A stretch of DNA of 64,000 nt, taken from assembly GCF_003347515.1 (NCBI RefSeq), contig NZ_QEII01000324.1, positions 496,001 through 560,000 of the forward strand, in the 5' to 3' direction. Below, piece by piece: positions 17,690 to 25,445 of the stretch. Position 1 is the stretch's first letter. Each line of letters opens with the position of its first letter. The position numbers and the translations under genes are program-made. This DNA is from Rhodoferax ferrireducens (GTDB taxonomy: Bacteria > Pseudomonadota > Gammaproteobacteria > Burkholderiales > Burkholderiaceae_C). The notes below the pieces were generated by a model. The model ran no database searches and was not told where the DNA came from. It saw nothing but the letters and a program-made list of their open reading frames with translations.

Positions 17690-18121
17690 ATGATGAAACC
17701 ACGGGTGATGCGCGGCAGTCTTTTGGATGATATTTTCAGGGACGTATCCCCTGGTTTTTACGTCACGTCCCTGCACGGCGATCCCTTGCCAGAGCCTGTC
17801 CAGATCAAGATGGACTTGAAGGAGAACGATCTGGCCTACACCGTCCACGCGGAGTTGCCCGGCGTGAGCAAGGACAACATCTATGTGTCCTTGAGTGGCA
17901 GCGTGGTTATGCTGCGCGCCGAGGTCAGGCAGCATGATGTCCAGACCCAGGACGACAAGGTGTTGCGCAATGAGCGGTATTTTGGTTCGCTCAGCCGCAG
18001 CTTTCAGCTGCCCCTGGAGATTGAGCCCTCACAGGCTCGGGCCCGGGTTGACAACGGTGTACTTACGCTCACCTTGCCGAAAAAACTGGGCGGCGGCGTG
18101 CAGCGGCTCAAGATTGAGTGA
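17690..18121 (+). CDS. Small heat shock protein, Hsp20/alpha-crystallin family
   Basis: A 143-residue protein with an alpha-crystallin domain from about residue 40 to 135 (YTVHAELPGVSKDNIYVSL and VDNGVLTLTLPKK are the family landmarks). It should be an ATP-independent holdase in the cytoplasm. The usual C-terminal I-x-I motif is not obvious, which could affect oligomer assembly. GGAGAAG precedes the paired ATG codons. A perfect FNR consensus box lies upstream, so the gene is probably induced when oxygen falls rather than only by heat. A second, unlike Hsp20 is encoded at 38061. Confidence 0.9.
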   Translation: MMKPRVMRGSLLDDIFRDVSPGFYVTSLHGDPLPEPVQIKMDLKENDLAYTVHAELPGVSKDNIYVSLSGSVVMLRAEVRQHDVQTQDDKVLRNERYFGSLSRSFQLPLEIEPSQARARVDNGVLTLTLPKKLGGGVQRLKIE

Positions 18122-18145
18122 CTGCCCCGCGCGCACGTTGCAGTC

Positions 18146-18550
18146 TCAGGGTTTCAGGCCCGCACACGCATCGCGACGTGGCTGCGCGAGAGGCTTGCCA
18201 CCCTTTTCCTTGGCGCGTTCCGTCATCAGCGCGTGGTGTTCGTCCATATAAGTTTTGCATTCCTCATACGTCTTTGTGGAGCGCATGTGCGTACGGTGCT
18301 CATTGCGCTCCGCCCGCGTCATCATGGACCAGCCGGGGGTGAAATCCGTGCCCCACTGTGCAGCGCGGCCGGGGCCGGAGCCCATTCCCGGCCCCATACC
18401 CCGGCCCATGCCGCCGGGTGCGGACGCGGCTGAAGCAGGGCCAGCGGCCGGACCTGCGCCGCCTTGTGTCTGCGCCAGCACTGAGGTGCCCAGCAAGGCC
18501 ATCGCGGACGCCGCAACAGACGAAACCACCCATAAACGCATTGTCTTCAT
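18146..18550 (-). CDS. Exported Gly/Met-rich protein of unknown function
   Basis: A 134-residue exported protein. Residues 1-26 form a signal peptide ending VLAQ. A low-complexity Gly/Ala/Pro/Met stretch follows (about 28-62, with GMGRGMGPGMGSGPG), and then a conserved-looking charged domain (TPGWSMMTRAERNEHR, then KTYEECKTYMDEHHALM). I have no function for it. The Met, His and Cys content could suit metal binding, but that is a guess. I chose the ATG at 18550 because the predicted -10 element at 18579-18584 lies upstream of it; an earlier start at 18577 would fall at the transcript edge. It is convergent with hsp20 and has its own FNR-like promoter. Confidence 0.72.
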   Translation of the reverse strand: MKTMRLWVVSSVAASAMALLGTSVLAQTQGGAGPAAGPASAASAPGGMGRGMGPGMGSGPGRAAQWGTDFTPGWSMMTRAERNEHRTHMRSTKTYEECKTYMDEHHALMTERAKEKGGKPLAQPRRDACAGLKP

Positions 18551-18578
18551 GGAAGCCCCCAGTGGTAAAGAAGCCACT

Positions 18579-18620
18579 TTTATACCCGCCTGGGTATCAG
18601 GAGCCCTTGTAAAATATCAA
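18579..18620 (-). promoter_or_regulatory. FNR-like box and -10 region of the exported-protein gene
   Basis: Read on the minus strand, TTGATATTTTACAA (18620-18607) has one perfect FNR half site. After 22 bases comes TATAAA (18584-18579), five of six matches to the -10 consensus. The predicted start lies about 22 bases before the ATG. Confidence 0.65.
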
Positions 18621-18642
18621 TATATAAGTGGAAGATGAACTT

Positions 18643-19296
18643 CTAGTCCAGCGGGCCAAGCCCGTCGGCAGACAGCCTGAGCACCCGGTCAGCCCGCGCG
18701 GCAGCCGCTTGCGAGTGGGTGACCAGCACCAGTGAGGCCCGGTGTTGGCGGGTCTGGGCAATCAGCGCATCCATCACAAGGGCCGCCGTGGTCGGGTCGA
18801 GATTGCCGGTGGGCTCGTCCGCCAGCAGCAGGGTGGGGCGGTGAATCAGCGCCCGCGCAATCGCCACGCGCTGCAACTGGCCACCACTGAGTTGCTGCGG
18901 CAGGCGTGGGCCCAGACCCGCCAAACCCACGGCCTCCAGCATGGCCTGCACCCGGGCGTCGTCCTGCTGGCCGAGCAGCATCAGCGGCAGCGCCACGTTT
19001 TGCGCCACGTCCAGGTGTGGCAACACATGAAAAGCCTGGAATACAAAACCTATTTTTTCGCGGCGCAGCAGGGCGAGCCGATCGTCATTCAGGCGACCCA
19101 GATCAAGCCCGTCCAGCAGCACCGAGCCGCTGCTCCAGTGGTCCAGCCCGGCCATGCAGTTCAGCAGCGTGGACTTGCCCACGCCGGACTCACCCACAAT
19201 GGCGACAAACTCGCCGGTGGCGACCGTCAGCGACACCTGGCTGAACACGGCCACCTCGCCGTAGTGCTTGCTCAAGTTGGTGACCACCAGGCTCAT
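18643..19296 (-). CDS. LolD/YbbA-type ABC transporter ATPase
   Basis: A 217-residue ATPase of the LolD/MacB/YbbA group, with Walker A GESGVGKST near residue 35, a FVFQAFHVLPHL Q-loop, signature LSGGQLQRVAIARAL, and Walker B LLLADEPTGNLD. These ATPases drive FtsX-type permeases. No permease is adjacent: the gene starts inside the end of miaA (4-base overlap) and is last in its unit. The FtsX-type permease at 9721-12279 lacks an ATPase, so the two are plausible partners about 6 kb apart. Pairing with a distant LolCE is the alternative. Confidence 0.88.
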   Translation of the reverse strand: MSLVVTNLSKHYGEVAVFSQVSLTVATGEFVAIVGESGVGKSTLLNCMAGLDHWSSGSVLLDGLDLGRLNDDRLALLRREKIGFVFQAFHVLPHLDVAQNVALPLMLLGQQDDARVQAMLEAVGLAGLGPRLPQQLSGGQLQRVAIARALIHRPTLLLADEPTGNLDPTTAALVMDALIAQTRQHRASLVLVTHSQAAAARADRVLRLSADGLGPLD

Positions 19297-20345
19297 AGGC
19301 CGTTTTCTGCAAATTTCTTGGCAATCGCCAGTACCTGTTGCAGGGCTGCAGGGTCATCGCAGGCCACCATGCGGCGCTGGGGCATGGAGCGCAGCCAGGT
19401 AATCTGGCGTTTGGCGAGCTGACGCGTGGCAAAAATGCCCTTGTCGCGGAACGCCGCAATGGGTGGCGGCGTGCCCGGTCCGTGCGCTTCAAGCGCGTCC
19501 AAATATTCCCAAGCCTGGCGGTAGCCGACACAGCGCATGGAAGGCAGGTCGGGGTTCAGGTCGCCACGGGCGCGCAGGGCTTTGACTTCATCCAGAAAAC
19601 CGGCGGCCAGCATGGAGTCAAAGCGCTGGGCAATACGCTGGTGCAGCCAGGCGCGGTCCGTGGGCTCCAGTGAGATCAGCCGCGTGTCGTTTTCCGGGTA
19701 TTTATGATCATTTAGGCCTCTAGCCACTGTGTTACCTGCGTGAGTAGCTATTATTTTAGTAGTATGAAAGGACGACAGCGCTTGCCCGGAAATCCGGAAC
19801 ACTTCCAGCGCCCGCTGAATGCGTTGCGAATCCGCCGGGTTCAGGCGCGCCGCCGTCACCGGGTCCACCAGCGCCAGCGCGGCGTGCATGGCGGGCCAGC
19901 CTTTTTGTTGCGCCTCTTCTTCCAGCTCGGCACGAATGGCCGGGTTGGCCTTGGGCATGGCGTCGATGCCGTCCAGCAGCGCCTTGAAGTACAGCATGGT
20001 GCCGCCCACCAGCAGGGCCAGCTTGCCACGCGCCGTGATGTCGGCGATCAGGGACTGGGCGTCGGTCACGAACTCGGCGGCGCTGTAGGCCTGCAGTGGG
20101 TCGCGGATGTTGATCAGGTGGTGTGGCACGGCGGCCAGTTCTTCAGCCGTGGGTTTGGCCGTGCCGATGTCCATGCCACGGTAGACCAGTGCCGAGTCCA
20201 CGCTGATGATCTCCGTGTCGTGCTGCCGCGCAATCGCCAGCGCGGCCGCCGTCTTGCCCGAGGCCGTGGGGCCGGCCAGGGCCAGGTAGCGCAGGGTGCT
20301 GCGCGCGGGTGCCGCGGCGTTTTCAGTGTTCACCGGTTTTTCCAT
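19293..20345 (-). CDS. miaA: tRNA dimethylallyltransferase
   Basis: MiaA adds a dimethylallyl group to A37 of tRNAs reading UNN codons. The N-terminal P-loop LAGPTASGKTA, the SVDSALVYRGMDIGTAKP segment and the later SMRCVGYRQAWEYL block are diagnostic. At 350 residues it is longer than most bacterial homologues (about 310-325). Part of the excess is a segment of about 25 residues (HTTKIIATHAGNTVARGLND) encoded by the dispersed repeat at 19702-19765, placed just before the conserved LEPTDRAWLHQRI stretch. The frame is intact, so the enzyme is probably functional. It overlaps the exporter gene upstream by 23 bases. Confidence 0.93.
   Translation of the reverse strand: MEKPVNTENAAAPARSTLRYLALAGPTASGKTAAALAIARQHDTEIISVDSALVYRGMDIGTAKPTAEELAAVPHHLINIRDPLQAYSAAEFVTDAQSLIADITARGKLALLVGGTMLYFKALLDGIDAMPKANPAIRAELEEEAQQKGWPAMHAALALVDPVTAARLNPADSQRIQRALEVFRISGQALSSFHTTKIIATHAGNTVARGLNDHKYPENDTRLISLEPTDRAWLHQRIAQRFDSMLAAGFLDEVKALRARGDLNPDLPSMRCVGYRQAWEYLDALEAHGPGTPPPIAAFRDKGIFATRQLAKRQITWLRSMPQRRMVACDDPAALQQVLAIAKKFAENGL
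19702..19765 (-). repeat. Dispersed ~60-bp repeat inside miaA
   Basis: Read on the minus strand this copy has ACTAAAATAATAGCTACT, then CACGCAGGTAAC and GGCTAGAGGCCTAAATGAT, the same ends and order as the copies at 10376 and 46046. It lies in the opposite orientation relative to its gene compared with the waaC, waaA and permease copies, yet it still has no stop codon in frame. Confidence 0.75.
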
Positions 20346-21561
20346 GCTTTTGCACCACCGTCCATGCCGCCAGCGCGACCAGCGCGCTCCAGAACCAGAC
20401 GCCATAGGCCAGCGGCAACACCGTGCCGTCCATGTGCGTGCCCAGCCAACCGCCCATGGCAAAGGCGGCCAGCATCATCAGGAAACCGTTCAATGCCGAG
20501 GCGACACCGGCCGCTTGCGGGAATGGCCCGACTGCGCCGCTCTGCCCGCAAGGCTGGTGAACACCGTGCGCCAGCATGAACAGGTAATAGGGCAACATGA
20601 TGGCCCAGGAAGTGTGCACGCCCGCCAGCGCCAGCACGCCCATCAGCGTGCCGCCGGTGAGCGACACCCCGCCCGCGATGGCCACGGAGCGGCGCACGCC
20701 AAATCGCGGCAGCAGACGCCGGCACAAGAATGTGCCCAAAATGTAGGACAGTGACATCGAAAACATCAGCAGTCCATATTGCGTTTTGCTCAGCCCCAGC
20801 ACCTTGATGAATACAAAAGAGGAGGAGGCCAGAAACGTGAACAGTCCACCGTAGGACGCGGTGGACAGGGCCGAGAACGCCAGAAAAGTGGGGTTGCGCA
20901 AAATGATGAGCCAGGTGCGCGCCAAGGTGGCGGGCTTTAGCGCATTCATGTTTTTTTGGGGTACGGTTTCCAGGAAGCGCAGCGCCACCAGACCCAGGCA
21001 CACAGCACCAAAAACGGCCAGCGCCAGCAGGGCGATGCGCCAGTTGAACAGGTCTGACAGCAGGCCACCCAGTGGGGCACACAAGCAGGCAATCACGCCC
21101 AGCCCGCTCAAGCCTTTGGACATGACGCGCGCACCCTGAAGCGGTGTGTACAGGTCGCGTACGATGGCGCGGGCGCACATCACGGCAGCGCCCATGGCGG
21201 CGCCCTGCACGGTACGCCAGACAATCAGCATGTCCATGCTGGGTGACAAGGTGCTGGCGACCGACGCCAGCACGTAGGCCACCATGCCCGTCAGCAGGAT
21301 AGGGCGTCGTCCATACCGGTCCGACAGCGGGCCCCAGATCAGTTGCGACAGGCCAAAAGCCAGCAGCAGGGCAGTCAACGTTAGCTGTGCCTGCGCCATG
21401 GGCGCACCAAAGCCTTCAGTCAGCGCGGGCAGCGCTGGCAGGTACAAATCCGTGGTGATCGGTTGCAGGCCTAACAGCAGTGACAGGATGACAACCGTCA
21501 GGCCAGGTGGCATCGCGGGAATGGCCGTGTGAGGGACCGAAAGTGGGGGGCGAACAGACAT
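20323..21561 (-). CDS. MFS drug-resistance exporter, Bcr/CflA family
   Basis: A 412-residue, twelve-helix major facilitator. LPALPALTEGFG near the N-terminus and the loop motif GPLSDRYGRRPILL between helices 2 and 3 match the Bcr/CflA group of drug/proton antiporters. The 3' end overlaps the miaA start by 23 bases, so the downstream miaA gene probably depends in part on its transcription. The substrate is unknown; family members export bicyclomycin, chloramphenicol or cysteine-related compounds. Confidence 0.9.
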   Translation of the reverse strand: MSVRPPLSVPHTAIPAMPPGLTVVILSLLLGLQPITTDLYLPALPALTEGFGAPMAQAQLTLTALLLAFGLSQLIWGPLSDRYGRRPILLTGMVAYVLASVASTLSPSMDMLIVWRTVQGAAMGAAVMCARAIVRDLYTPLQGARVMSKGLSGLGVIACLCAPLGGLLSDLFNWRIALLALAVFGAVCLGLVALRFLETVPQKNMNALKPATLARTWLIILRNPTFLAFSALSTASYGGLFTFLASSSFVFIKVLGLSKTQYGLLMFSMSLSYILGTFLCRRLLPRFGVRRSVAIAGGVSLTGGTLMGVLALAGVHTSWAIMLPYYLFMLAHGVHQPCGQSGAVGPFPQAAGVASALNGFLMMLAAFAMGGWLGTHMDGTVLPLAYGVWFWSALVALAAWTVVQKHGKTGEH

Positions 21562-21875
21562 CCGCGTGAGCGTATCAGATCACCGCCCCGCATCCGCCTG
21601 TCCTGCGGGCCCCGCCATTCGCACCCCTTGCCCGCCAGGCGTCCTGACGAACCGCGACGGACAGAGCTTATGCCTGGCACGAGCGTCGGGTTTGATAACC
21701 CGCAAACGCAAACCTGATAACCCGCATTGCCACGTGCTTGGCGCTATACGCTATATCCAGTCTCCTGTAAGATTTACCAAATACTTTTATGTAAGCTTTT
21801 GTGAATTTTTTGGCAATCCCATTGGATATTTCATGCGAACCTCCAACCGCGTTAACCGTCACGGAAGCCTCCTCT
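21562..21875. other. 314-base intergenic region with repeats, exporter/PAS kinase
   Basis: This is the only gene-free stretch over 300 bases. It separates the divergent exporter and PAS-kinase genes. It contains the inverted repeat CGGGTT-TGAT-AACCCG (21687-21702) and a 12-base direct repeat TGATAACCCGCA at 21693 and 21715, 22 bases apart, about two helical turns. TTGATAACCCGCAA (21692-21705) also looks like an FNR-type box, but only a weak -10 (TAAGCT on the minus strand) is placed correctly. The rest is AT-rich toward the kinase gene. No small gene is evident. Confidence 0.5.
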
Positions 21876-23684
21876 ATGGAGAATCCTTCTGAAGAGTCGT
21901 CCAAAAAACTACAGCTCAGCTACAGGCTGCTCTTTGAGCGCAATCCCCTGCCCATGTGGGTTTATGACGCCAAGACCCTGCGCATGCTGGCCGTCAACAA
22001 AGCCGCATTGGCGCATTACGGTTACAGCGAGCAGGAGTTTGTCGGCCTGACCTTGCTGGATCTTCACCATGAAGACGATATAGCGCAAGTGCAGGCACAC
22101 CTCAAACTCCCCGTGGAACAGCAGGCCGCAACGAAAGTGTGGCGACACAGGCGTCGCAACGGCGATGTGATGGAAGTCGAGATGGTGACCGAAACGCTGG
22201 AGCTTGATGGCACTTACGCCAGCGTGGCCCTGGTCCGGGACGTAACCGAGCAGCGTCGTACGGAACAGGCACAGCGGGATCTGGTCGACCGGCTGGCGAC
22301 CACCATGGAGAGCATCACCGATGCTTTTCTGACACTGGATCGGGCGTGGCACATCACCTACGTGAACTCACGTGCCGAGCAAACATTGCGCAGTCTTCGC
22401 GGTGAGTTGCTGGGATGCAATCTATGGGAAAGGTTTCCAGAGACGGTTGGCAGCACGTGTCACGTCGAGTTTGAACGTGCCATGGCTGAGAATGTCCCGG
22501 TCAGTTTTGAGGCGTTCTATCCGCAGTGGGGGGTGTGGCTGGAAGTGAATGCTTTCCCGTCCGTACTAGGCTTGGCCGTGTACTGTCGCGATGTGACTGA
22601 AAAGCACGCCAGTCGGAAGCGGCTGATTGAGGAGCGCGAGACACTTGCGGCGGTGGTCAATTCGACCGAAGACGCCGTCATCAGCGTTGGTGTCCAAGGG
22701 CTGGTCAAGATGTTCAACCCGGGCGCCGAGCGCGTTTTTCGCCGTACCCAGGCCAGCATGCAGGGTCAAACCATGGAGGTGCTACTGCCTGAGCGCTTCC
22801 GGGCTGCGCATCGGCAGCATCTGCGCCCTTTCGCCGAATCAGGGGTGGTCAGTCGCATGATGGGCATGGGCCTGGTGAAGGGGCTTCGCTCGGATGGGCA
22901 GGAGCTTGACCTGGAGGGCACCATCTCCCAAGTGACGGTTTACGACCAGCAGGTGCTGATTGTCAATCTGCGCGATGTCACGAAACGCCTGCAAGACGAT
23001 GCTGAATACAAGCATTCACGGGCGCAGCTTTCGGAGCTGACACAAAGGCTCATGACGCAGGAGAAGACCCTCGTCAAACGCCTGGCTCAAGCCTTGCACG
23101 ACCAATTGGGGCAGACGATGGCGGCCATTCGCATGGCACACGAAACAATCATTACGCTACAGCGTGGCAAGACCACGCCGGGCATCGACAGTCTCCAGGC
23201 GCAAATGGGAAAACTCATCAGCCAGGCCATCCGGCAGGTCCGGCAAGTGCTGATCGACTTGCGCCCACCCTTGCTGGAGGAGCACGGGCTCGCGGCAGCG
23301 CTTGACAATGAGCTTCGCAATCGATCGCTGACGCAGCCACATGTTGATATCTCGGTTTCGGTACCGCCAGAATTTGCCTTGTTGCGCTGGCCAAGCGAGG
23401 TCGAATATGCCGCCTTCATGGTGGCCCGGGAAGCCGTTGAAAACTCCTTACGGCATTCGGGCGCATCGTCTGTGGCGGTCCGACTCACGGGCACGGCCAA
23501 CTCGTTGCATCTGGAGATCGCTGACAAAGGCGTCGGGATCACGCCTGGCGCCACACAGCGAACCGGTCATCTGGGCATTCTTGGCATGCAGGAGCGGGCA
23601 CAGGCGATTGGCGCCACTGTGACGGTCAATTCAGAGCAATCCAATGGAACGTGCGTGCGTTTCAGCTGGCAGCCCTCGCCATGA
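21876..23684 (+). CDS. PAS-domain sensor histidine kinase (NarL-partner type)
   Basis: A 602-residue cytoplasmic kinase with no clear membrane helix. Three PAS domains fill about residues 10-370 (for example FERNPLPMWVYDAKTLRMLA near the start), then comes a HisKA_3 dimerisation helix with the phospho-accepting histidine in LAQALHDQLGQTMAAIR, and a GHKL ATPase domain (REAVENSLRHSGA, GVGITPG, LGILGMQERA). This kinase type pairs with NarL/FixJ regulators, and one overlaps its stop codon. I chose ATG 21876 because GGAAG sits 8 bases upstream; a GTG at 21801 is less likely. The signal sensed by the PAS domains cannot be told from the sequence. Confidence 0.9.
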   Translation: MENPSEESSKKLQLSYRLLFERNPLPMWVYDAKTLRMLAVNKAALAHYGYSEQEFVGLTLLDLHHEDDIAQVQAHLKLPVEQQAATKVWRHRRRNGDVMEVEMVTETLELDGTYASVALVRDVTEQRRTEQAQRDLVDRLATTMESITDAFLTLDRAWHITYVNSRAEQTLRSLRGELLGCNLWERFPETVGSTCHVEFERAMAENVPVSFEAFYPQWGVWLEVNAFPSVLGLAVYCRDVTEKHASRKRLIEERETLAAVVNSTEDAVISVGVQGLVKMFNPGAERVFRRTQASMQGQTMEVLLPERFRAAHRQHLRPFAESGVVSRMMGMGLVKGLRSDGQELDLEGTISQVTVYDQQVLIVNLRDVTKRLQDDAEYKHSRAQLSELTQRLMTQEKTLVKRLAQALHDQLGQTMAAIRMAHETIITLQRGKTTPGIDSLQAQMGKLISQAIRQVRQVLIDLRPPLLEEHGLAAALDNELRNRSLTQPHVDISVSVPPEFALLRWPSEVEYAAFMVAREAVENSLRHSGASSVAVRLTGTANSLHLEIADKGVGITPGATQRTGHLGILGMQERAQAIGATVTVNSEQSNGTCVRFSWQPSP

Positions 23685-24349
23685 CCCGCTTGTACCTGGT
23701 CGACGACCACCAGCTCATGCGGGAGGGTTTGCGCGCCCTGCTGGAAGCGAAAGGGCACAAAGTCGTGGGAGAGTCGGCCGATCCCACCGAGGCGCTGGCC
23801 GACCTGCTGCGCCTGCGCCCCGAGGTGCTGCTGCTTGACCTGAATCTTGGCGGTCGGTCGGGGTTTGAACTGCTGGCAGAGCTGCAACGTCGAAGCTTAC
23901 CGACCCGGTGTGTCGTTTTGACCATGTCGGCGCAGCCACGCAATGTGGCCGAGGCCCTGCGCATGGGGGCGAGCGCCTATGTACTCAAAGGCTCTGCAGG
24001 GAGCGATCTCCTGGCCGCCATTGACGCGGCTGTCCAGGGGAAAAAACATCTCGGTGCTGAAGTGGCCGATCTTGCGCTGCAGGTCTTCACGCAACAGGAT
24101 GACGCCGACCCCCTGGGTGCGCTGTCACCGCGTGAGCGGCAAATCATTGCCTTGGTGGTCGACGGCGAGTCCAGTGCCAAAATCGGCTTGAAACTTCATC
24201 TGTCACCCAAGACAGTCGCCACCTACCGCAGTCGCCTGATGGCCAAACTGGGCGTGAGCGACGTCCCGGGGCTGGTGCGATTGGCTATTCGCTGCAAGCT
24301 GATTGACTCCGAGGACCAGGGAATCAGGGGCCGTCGCGCCTCGGATTAG
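23681..24349 (+). CDS. NarL/FixJ-family response regulator
   Basis: A 222-residue two-domain regulator. The receiver has the acidic pair in YLVDDHQ, the phospho-accepting aspartate in VLLLDLNLGGRSG near residue 55 and the conserved lysine in AYVLKGS. The C-terminal LuxR-type helix-turn-helix (LSPRERQIIALVVDGESSAKIG, LHLSPKTVATYRSRLMAKLG) spans about residues 148-205. The ATG overlaps the stop of the PAS kinase (ATGA), so the pair is translationally coupled and surely cognate. Confidence 0.93.
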   Translation: MTRLYLVDDHQLMREGLRALLEAKGHKVVGESADPTEALADLLRLRPEVLLLDLNLGGRSGFELLAELQRRSLPTRCVVLTMSAQPRNVAEALRMGASAYVLKGSAGSDLLAAIDAAVQGKKHLGAEVADLALQVFTQQDDADPLGALSPRERQIIALVVDGESSAKIGLKLHLSPKTVATYRSRLMAKLGVSDVPGLVRLAIRCKLIDSEDQGIRGRRASD

Positions 24350-24448
24350 TTGTTTGTACTGTCCATGACTGCCTGCGCAATGCGTCGATATCTCCCTACA
24401 GACGGAACGCAGGGCGACACCTAAAGTTGTTCCCGGGGATTCGCTTAA

Positions 24449-24463
24449 GCGCCCACCGGGCGC
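24449..24463. other. Short GC-rich hairpin in the leader of the FNR-like gene
   Basis: GCGCCC-ACC-GGGCGC is a perfect 6-bp stem 25 bases before the FNR-like regulator start. No T run follows, so it is not a terminator. It may affect leader stability. Confidence 0.35.
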
Positions 24464-24487
24464 GGCATCCGGCAAGAGAGCAACAAC

Positions 24488-25246
24488 ATGATGAATGTTC
24501 AAACATTACCGAGCGCAGCCCGTTGGCAGCCCTCGGCCAGTCAACCTGTGCTTAAGCTTGACAGTGACGAGCGCTGGTCGGACTTCCCTGAAGTTTTGAA
24601 TTTACTGCGGTTTGATGGTCAATTGCACGGAATGAACGACACCAGCCTTTTCAGGCGTCGTCGCCTCAAGGCAGGTCAGTCCGCCTTGCGTATGGGTCAG
24701 CCTTTTGAGGGGCTGTATGTGGTCCGACTCGGTTCCCTGAAAACGTCGATGACGCATGTTGACGGGGCTGAACATGTGCTGGCCTTTCCCATGAAAGGGG
24801 ATTTGCTCGGTTTTGACGGGATCTGCAAAAACAAGTATTTGAGCGAAGTGGTGGCCTTGACGGATTGCGACTTGATCAAGATACCTGACACGGAATTGTT
24901 CTCGCCAGGCCGGGGTTGCAACGACATTGAGCGCATGGCTTATTGGGCCATTAGCCGCGAAATCGTTCAAGAGCAGACAACCTACGCCTTGACTCACTCC
25001 GCCAAATCCGAAGCCCGGGTTGCCCGCTTCCTGCGTGTCCAGTCGGAACGTTTTGCCGCCATGGGTTACTCGGCCAACCGATTTACATTGCCGATGACCC
25101 GGCGCGACATCGGTAACCACCTGAACGTCACACTGGAGACCGTCAGCCGTGCCTTCTCGGCACTGGATCACCTCGGAATCATTTCGGTCGAAAGGCGTGA
25201 AATCAAAATTCTCTCCCTAGAAGCGCTGCGTAAATTTGAGGCTTGA
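24488..25246 (+). CDS. Crp/Fnr-family regulator, FNR-like DNA-binding helix, no N-terminal Cys cluster
   Basis: A 252-residue regulator, the usual FNR length. Residues 50-150 form the cyclic-nucleotide-binding-like beta roll (FEGLYVVRLGSLKTS), followed by a dimerisation helix and a winged helix-turn-helix. The recognition helix RRDIGNHLNVTLETVSRAF has the Glu and the Ser-Arg pair placed as in E. coli FNR (E209, S212, R213), which read TTGA half sites. The three clustered N-terminal cysteines that hold the FNR iron-sulphur cluster are absent, so oxygen is not sensed that way; haem/NO sensing as in DNR, or partner-protein control, are alternatives. It is a candidate regulator for the FNR-like boxes found in the window, though a separate true FNR elsewhere is equally possible. 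Confidence 0.88.
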   Translation: MMNVQTLPSAARWQPSASQPVLKLDSDERWSDFPEVLNLLRFDGQLHGMNDTSLFRRRRLKAGQSALRMGQPFEGLYVVRLGSLKTSMTHVDGAEHVLAFPMKGDLLGFDGICKNKYLSEVVALTDCDLIKIPDTELFSPGRGCNDIERMAYWAISREIVQEQTTYALTHSAKSEARVARFLRVQSERFAAMGYSANRFTLPMTRRDIGNHLNVTLETVSRAFSALDHLGIISVERREIKILSLEALRKFEA

Positions 25247-25395
25247 CGAAGTGCAGTGCGATTGAATCCAGACGCACATTCTTCTTCAAGGTGTAGTTGC
25301 GCTGGTGCGGGGCATTTCCAGCAGATTTCATTGCAGGTTTGGTGACAGGCGTGCCTTTACCGGCCAGTCATCTCCGTTTACACTTTCATAAATAA

Positions 25396-25414
25396 CTGAC
25401 GGTTTGACCGTCAG
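25396..25414. promoter_or_regulatory. Perfect inverted repeat before cheB-cheR fusion
   Basis: CTGACGGT-TTG-ACCGTCAG is a 19-bp inverted repeat with no mismatches. If the downstream gene starts at TTG 25446 the repeat lies 31 bases upstream in the leader or promoter, a natural position for a repressor site. If it starts at TTG 25404 the repeat would be inside the coding region, which is one reason to prefer the later start. Confidence 0.5.
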
Positions 25415-25445
25415 GCGGACTTGGAAAAGACCAAACGGAGTTCGA

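Noticed and set aside
17690..18121. The hsp20 gene as heat-shock regulated by a ROSE-type RNA thermometer
   Set aside because: The 84-base leader shows no U-rich pairing with the ribosome binding site that I can recognise, and the FNR consensus is a better explanation.
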